From: Cumulibacter soli
Lineage (GTDB): Bacteria; Actinomycetota; Actinomycetes; Mycobacteriales; Antricoccaceae
Direction of reading: 5' to 3'
Length of the DNA: 64,000 nucleotides
Assembly (NCBI RefSeq): GCF_004382795.1
Contig: NZ_SMSG01000004.1
Span: 1-64,000, forward strand
This document shows positions 60,489 through 64,000 of this stretch, piece by piece. Position numbers and translations under genes: made by a program. The notes below the pieces were generated by a model. It did no database searches and was not told the DNA's origin. It worked only from the letters and a program-made list of their open reading frames with translations. The first letter of the stretch is position 1. The number at the start of each line of letters is the position of its first letter.

Positions 60489-62021
60489 ATGAATCCGGTG
60501 GTAGGGGTGGACCAGGACGGCGATCCTTGGCTGCACGTCGACGGTAGGACCCGGTCGATCACCCCCTCGGTGATCACCGATATCGAGCGCGCTGAGCGTC
60601 CGCGTTGGGTCATACCGTCGGTGGCAACGGCCTACCCACTGCTGCGCTCCGCAGGGATCCGCGTCGATCGGTGTTACGACCTCGCGCACGCCGCGGCGAT
60701 CCTGGCGGCGTACGACGGACGGCGACCCGACCCCATCATCGCTCCCGATGACGTGCCGACGTTGTTTCGCTCCGGTGATGCGCCCGATCCCGGCGCCGCG
60801 GCCGCGCACCAGTACCGCGAGCAGCAGGCACAACTGCAGGCAAGCGGGCATTCCGGGGAGCTCGGGCTATTGATCGCGATCGACAGCGTCGGCGCCCTCC
60901 TGGCCGTGGAAATGACCGAGGCCGGGATTCCCTGGGACATCGCGGTACACGAGTCCCTGCTCGCGCAGGCACTCGGCGATCGGCCACGTGGCGGTGGACG
61001 GCCACCGAAGATGGTCGATCTCGCCGCGCAGATTGATACCGCGTTCGGGCGGTCAGTCAATCCCGATTCGCCACAGGACCTGCTGACGGCGTTCTCTCGA
61101 GATGGCATCGAACTCGCCTCGACCAGCAAGTGGTTCCTGAGGTCGGTAAAGCATCCCGCCGTTTCCCCGCTGTTGCGTTACAAGGAACTGTCCCGCCTGC
61201 ATACCGCTCACGGCTGGTCCTGGCTGCGGGAGTGGGTGCACGAGGGCCGCTTCCGGCCGGGATATGTACCCGCGGGCGTCGTGACCGGGCGGTGGGCGGC
61301 ACGCGGGGGTGGCGCATTGCAGATCCCGAAACAGTTGCGCACTGCGGTGGTAGCCGACGACGGGCGACTGCTGGTGGTCGCGGATGCCGCGCAACTCGAG
61401 CCGCGGATCTTGGCCGCGATGTCGGGTGACCCCGGCATGGTGCGTGCCGCCGGAGCCGACGACATGTACGAGGCGCTGGCCGCCGAGGCATTCGGCGGCG
61501 ACCGCGCCCGGGCCAAGGTCGGGTTACTCGGCGCGATGTACGGCCAGGTGGGCGGCGGCGCCGCGCGGCCGCTGCAGGTACTACGGGCCCGCTATCCACG
61601 CGCGCTTCGGTTGCTGGAGACAGCCGCGGAGACCGGCGAACGCGGCGGACTCGTGCGCACCCACCTCGGTCGAACCTCACCGGGACGCACCGAACGCGAC
61701 CCCAGCCCCGCGCAGGAACGCGCCCGGGGGCGGTTCACCCGCAATTTCGTCGTCCAAGGCACTGCCGCCGAGTGGGCAGTATCGATGCTGGGCATTCTGC
61801 GTGGCCGGCTGTTTACGGCGTACGGCGACAGCGACTCGGCCCGGATCGTGTTCTTCCAGCACGACGAAGTGATGGTGCATTGCACCGCCGAGCTGGCCGA
61901 CGAAGTGATCGCGCACATCGAGGCGTCGGCGGCGGCTGCGACAACATTGCTGTTCGGTGACACCGAGGTCGTGTTCGGACTCGACGTCCGCGCCGCACGC
62001 ACGTACGCCGAAGCGCATTAG
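60489..62021 (+). CDS. Family-A DNA polymerase, short actinobacterial type (3'-5' exonuclease-like N terminus)
   Basis: A 510-aa protein lacking the 5'-nuclease domain of Pol I. The C-terminal half holds polymerase motif A (VVADAAQLEPRILAAMSG), motif B region (RARAKVGLLGAMYGQVGG) and motif C (FFQHDEVMVH), the last with the HDE catalytic triad. The N-terminal half has the position of a 3'-5' exonuclease but its acidic motifs are not obvious to me, so proofreading activity is doubtful. Such proteins are widespread in actinobacteria beside a full-length PolA and are presumed repair enzymes. Confidence 0.86.
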   Translation: MNPVVGVDQDGDPWLHVDGRTRSITPSVITDIERAERPRWVIPSVATAYPLLRSAGIRVDRCYDLAHAAAILAAYDGRRPDPIIAPDDVPTLFRSGDAPDPGAAAAHQYREQQAQLQASGHSGELGLLIAIDSVGALLAVEMTEAGIPWDIAVHESLLAQALGDRPRGGGRPPKMVDLAAQIDTAFGRSVNPDSPQDLLTAFSRDGIELASTSKWFLRSVKHPAVSPLLRYKELSRLHTAHGWSWLREWVHEGRFRPGYVPAGVVTGRWAARGGGALQIPKQLRTAVVADDGRLLVVADAAQLEPRILAAMSGDPGMVRAAGADDMYEALAAEAFGGDRARAKVGLLGAMYGQVGGGAARPLQVLRARYPRALRLLETAAETGERGGLVRTHLGRTSPGRTERDPSPAQERARGRFTRNFVVQGTAAEWAVSMLGILRGRLFTAYGDSDSARIVFFQHDEVMVHCTAELADEVIAHIEASAAAATTLLFGDTEVVFGLDVRAARTYAEAH

Positions 62022-62085
62022 CCGGCCCCGGCTGCCCTACGGTGAGAATCGGACGTCGCGGCGCGGCAGCGAATACGCTCATGGG

Positions 62086-63381
62086 GTGAGCAATGACCTA
62101 TTCACCGAACCGGTGAGCGCGGCGTCCTTCGGCGGCATGACTGACGCACAACGCCTCGCCGGACTGCGGAAGATGAAACTGATCGCCACCGGGCTGCTGG
62201 TGTTCGCCGCCGTGGTCTTCGTCGTGTGCGTGATCTGGCAGAGCAATGGCGCTCCCGCGTGGGTCGGGTACGTGAAGGCGACCGCGGAAGCCTCGATGGT
62301 CGGTGCGCTGGCTGACTGGTTCGCGGTCACCGCACTGTTCCGCCACCCGATGGGCGTTCCGGTTCCGCATACCGCGATCATCCCCAGCAAGAAGGACTCG
62401 CTGGGCGAATCGTTAGGTGAGTTCGTCCAGGGCAACTTCCTCACCGGAACGGTGCTGACCGACAAACTTCGTCAGGTCGACGTCTCACACCGGATCGGCG
62501 AATATATAGGAGATCCCGACAACGCCCGCAAACTCGGTAACAACCTCGGCCACGCGCTGGAGGTTGGCGCAGAGATCATGAACGACGACGACGTACACGA
62601 CGCGTTCGACAACATCGTCGTGAAGCGGGTGCGCTCGACCTCCGCTGCCCCGCTCGTGGCGAAACTGATCGACGTGGCCGTCGAGGGCGGCAACCACCAG
62701 CACATGATGACGGCCGGGCTCAAGGCGCTCTCGACCTTCCTGGAAGAAAACCGTGCCGTGTTCCGGCTCAAGGTCGCGCAGGAGTCGCCCGACTGGGTGC
62801 CGTCGTTCGTCGACGACCGCATCTTCGAGAAAATGTTCAACGGAGTCCAGTCATTCATCACGGACGTGTCCGAGGATGAGAATCACCAACTGCGTAACGA
62901 TTTCGATGCGCGGATCCGGGAGTACGCCGAACAACTGCGCACCGATCCCGAGGCCGCAGCGAAGATCGATGCGATCAAGCTCGACGTCCTCGATCACCCT
63001 GCCGTACGCAACTGGTCGCAGACCGCGTGGGCCACGATCAAGACGCAGATCATCGATATGGCCAACGATCCCGAGTCCGATCTGCGGCAGAGCGTCGATG
63101 GCACCATCGCTCGTACTGGTCGGCTACTGCAGACTGATGAGGCGTTGCGCGCGAAGGTCAACGGTTGGATCGAACGCGCCGTGCTTTATGTCGTCGAGCA
63201 ATACAAGGACGACATCGCCGATCTGATCTCCGGCACCGTCGCTCGCTGGGACACCAAGGAGACCTCGCGCAAGATCGAGACCCTGGTCGGCCGCGATCTG
63301 CAGTTCATCCGGATCAACGGCACCGTAATCGGCGCCCTGGCCGGCCTGCTGATCTACACTTTCGCCCAACTCATCGGCTAA
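62086..63381 (+). CDS. DUF445 family membrane protein
   Basis: A 431-aa protein. The GTG at 62086 is the only sensible start; the open frame upstream reads through the polymerase end. An N-terminal TM helix (LIATGLLVFAAVVFVVCVIW, about 28-47) is followed by EASMVGALADWFAVTALFRHPMGVPVPHTAIIPSKKDSLGESLGEFVQGNFL, the DUF445 signature. A long helical middle and a C-terminal TM helix (FIRINGTVIGALAGLLIYTFAQLIG) complete it. Function unknown; the family is envelope-associated. Confidence 0.88.
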   Translation: MSNDLFTEPVSAASFGGMTDAQRLAGLRKMKLIATGLLVFAAVVFVVCVIWQSNGAPAWVGYVKATAEASMVGALADWFAVTALFRHPMGVPVPHTAIIPSKKDSLGESLGEFVQGNFLTGTVLTDKLRQVDVSHRIGEYIGDPDNARKLGNNLGHALEVGAEIMNDDDVHDAFDNIVVKRVRSTSAAPLVAKLIDVAVEGGNHQHMMTAGLKALSTFLEENRAVFRLKVAQESPDWVPSFVDDRIFEKMFNGVQSFITDVSEDENHQLRNDFDARIREYAEQLRTDPEAAAKIDAIKLDVLDHPAVRNWSQTAWATIKTQIIDMANDPESDLRQSVDGTIARTGRLLQTDEALRAKVNGWIERAVLYVVEQYKDDIADLISGTVARWDTKETSRKIETLVGRDLQFIRINGTVIGALAGLLIYTFAQLIG

Positions 63382-63492
63382 CTATTCGCCGCGCGACCGT
63401 TAGGCAGTGGCGACAGCACCGTACTGTGCGTCGCTCACCGTCGTACTGACCTCCGGCGGCACCTCCAGACTGCACGACCGCGCCGAGCAGGA

Positions 63493-63975
63493 TCAGGTCT
63501 TCTGGCGTTTGCTGGAAAGCACTCCCGTATCGAATCCAGCAAAGTGCAGTCCACCATGAAAGCGCGCGTGCTCGATCTTGGTGCAGCGATCCATCACCAC
63601 GCGCATCCCGGCTTCCTCGGCCCGCTGCGCCGACACTTCGTCCCACAGCCCGAGTTGTAGCCAGAACGCCTTCGCGCCGATCGCGATCGCCTCGTCCAAC
63701 ACACCCGGGATATCGGCGGGCTTACGGAACACGTCGACGAGGTCGGGCACGACAGGTAGAGCGCTCAACGACGGGTACACCGGCTGCCCGAGCAATTCGC
63801 TCAGCATCGGATTCACGAAGTACACGTCGTACTGTCCCGTGCCCAGCAGGTACGACGCAACGAAATACGACGCGCGCGATGGCTTATCGGACACGCCCAC
63901 GATCGCGATCGACTTCACCTCATCAAGCAGCCGCATCCGTTCCGGCGCTGAGGGCCCCTCCCAGGTGCGGTTCAT
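63493..63975 (-). CDS. CoA-binding domain protein (YccU-like)
   Basis: A 160-aa Rossmann-fold protein. SIAIVGVSDKPSRASYFVASYLLGTGQYDVYFVNPMLSELLGQPVYPSLSALPVVPDLVDVFRKP is the CoA-binding domain with its glycine-rich loop, and KAFWLQLGLWDEVSAQRAEEAGMRVVMDRCTKIEHARF follows. GGGGGAGG precedes the ATG. Members bind CoA or acyl-CoA; no enzyme activity is established. Confidence 0.9.
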   Translation of the reverse strand: MNRTWEGPSAPERMRLLDEVKSIAIVGVSDKPSRASYFVASYLLGTGQYDVYFVNPMLSELLGQPVYPSLSALPVVPDLVDVFRKPADIPGVLDEAIAIGAKAFWLQLGLWDEVSAQRAEEAGMRVVMDRCTKIEHARFHGGLHFAGFDTGVLSSKRQKT

Positions 63976-64000
63976 CGTGCCTCCCCCGTCGCGGCCTGCA

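Noticed and set aside
1-64000. CRISPR array, prophage, rRNA operon or integrase
   Set aside because: No evenly spaced direct repeats, phage structural genes, rRNA sequence or recombinase motifs were seen.

Overview
This window is a 64-kb stretch of a high-GC chromosome from an actinobacterium (Actinomycetota). The evidence is GC-rich third codon positions, frequent GTG starts, a DtxR/IdeR-type iron box, LLM (luciferase-like) flavin enzymes, a DUF3263 + LytR_C gene pair resembling Mycobacterium tuberculosis Rv0430-Rv0431 (VirR), a CDC48-type AAA ATPase resembling Rv0435c, and a short actinobacterial family-A DNA polymerase. Genus cannot be fixed by reading alone. I found no phage genes, transposases, CRISPR arrays or rRNA. 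One tRNA (Thr, TGT) is present.

Layout. (1) 1-9.3 kb: five tandem paralogous family-5 ABC solute-binding lipoproteins. Each has its own strong intrinsic terminator and no permease or ATPase beside it. A sixth paralogue lies at 44.9 kb. (2) 9.3-18.8 kb: cold-shock protein, O-acetylhomoserine sulfhydrylase, a lone AbiEi/DUF559 protein, an ABC-2 exporter whose ATPase is fused to an S15-type hydrolase, a GlsB-type membrane protein, and an LLM oxidoreductase/FMN reductase pair. (3) 18.8-29.2 kb: CDC48-like AAA ATPase, then a tightly overlapping operon of three glycosyltransferases, an ABC exporter and two APH-fold kinase-like proteins. (4) 29.2-36.4 kb: NarL-type two-component system, LytR_C and DUF3263 genes, and an iron-siderophore ABC importer under an iron box. 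(5) 36.4-38.6 kb: housekeeping genes (ung, flavin reductase, OsmC, thioredoxin). (6) 38.8-60.3 kb: lipid/xenobiotic catabolism. It holds a self-sufficient CYP102-type P450 with a TetR gene, a second TetR divergent from a phosphotransferase-DUF6285-SBP operon, three acyl-CoA synthetases, two enoyl-CoA hydratases, an LLM oxidoreductase, a cyclase-family hydrolase, an AtuA-type protein and an acyl-CoA dehydrogenase; gluconokinase, the tRNA and a YqhA-type protein are interspersed. (7) 60.5-64 kb: family-A polymerase, DUF445 protein and a CoA-binding protein.

Main new observations. First, a shared partly palindromic motif (ACTGARCGNNCGNT, extending toward ACTGAACGnnCGTTCAGT) lies upstream of most of the lipid genes and in the divergent TetR/phosphotransferase promoter; it looks like one TetR regulon. 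It also sits ahead of the operon holding the sixth solute-binding protein, so that transport family may feed this catabolic pathway. Second, long composite palindromes, three of them sharing sequence, mark convergent gene ends. Third, the glycosyltransferase-exporter-kinase operon is a candidate undescribed glycoconjugate export system.
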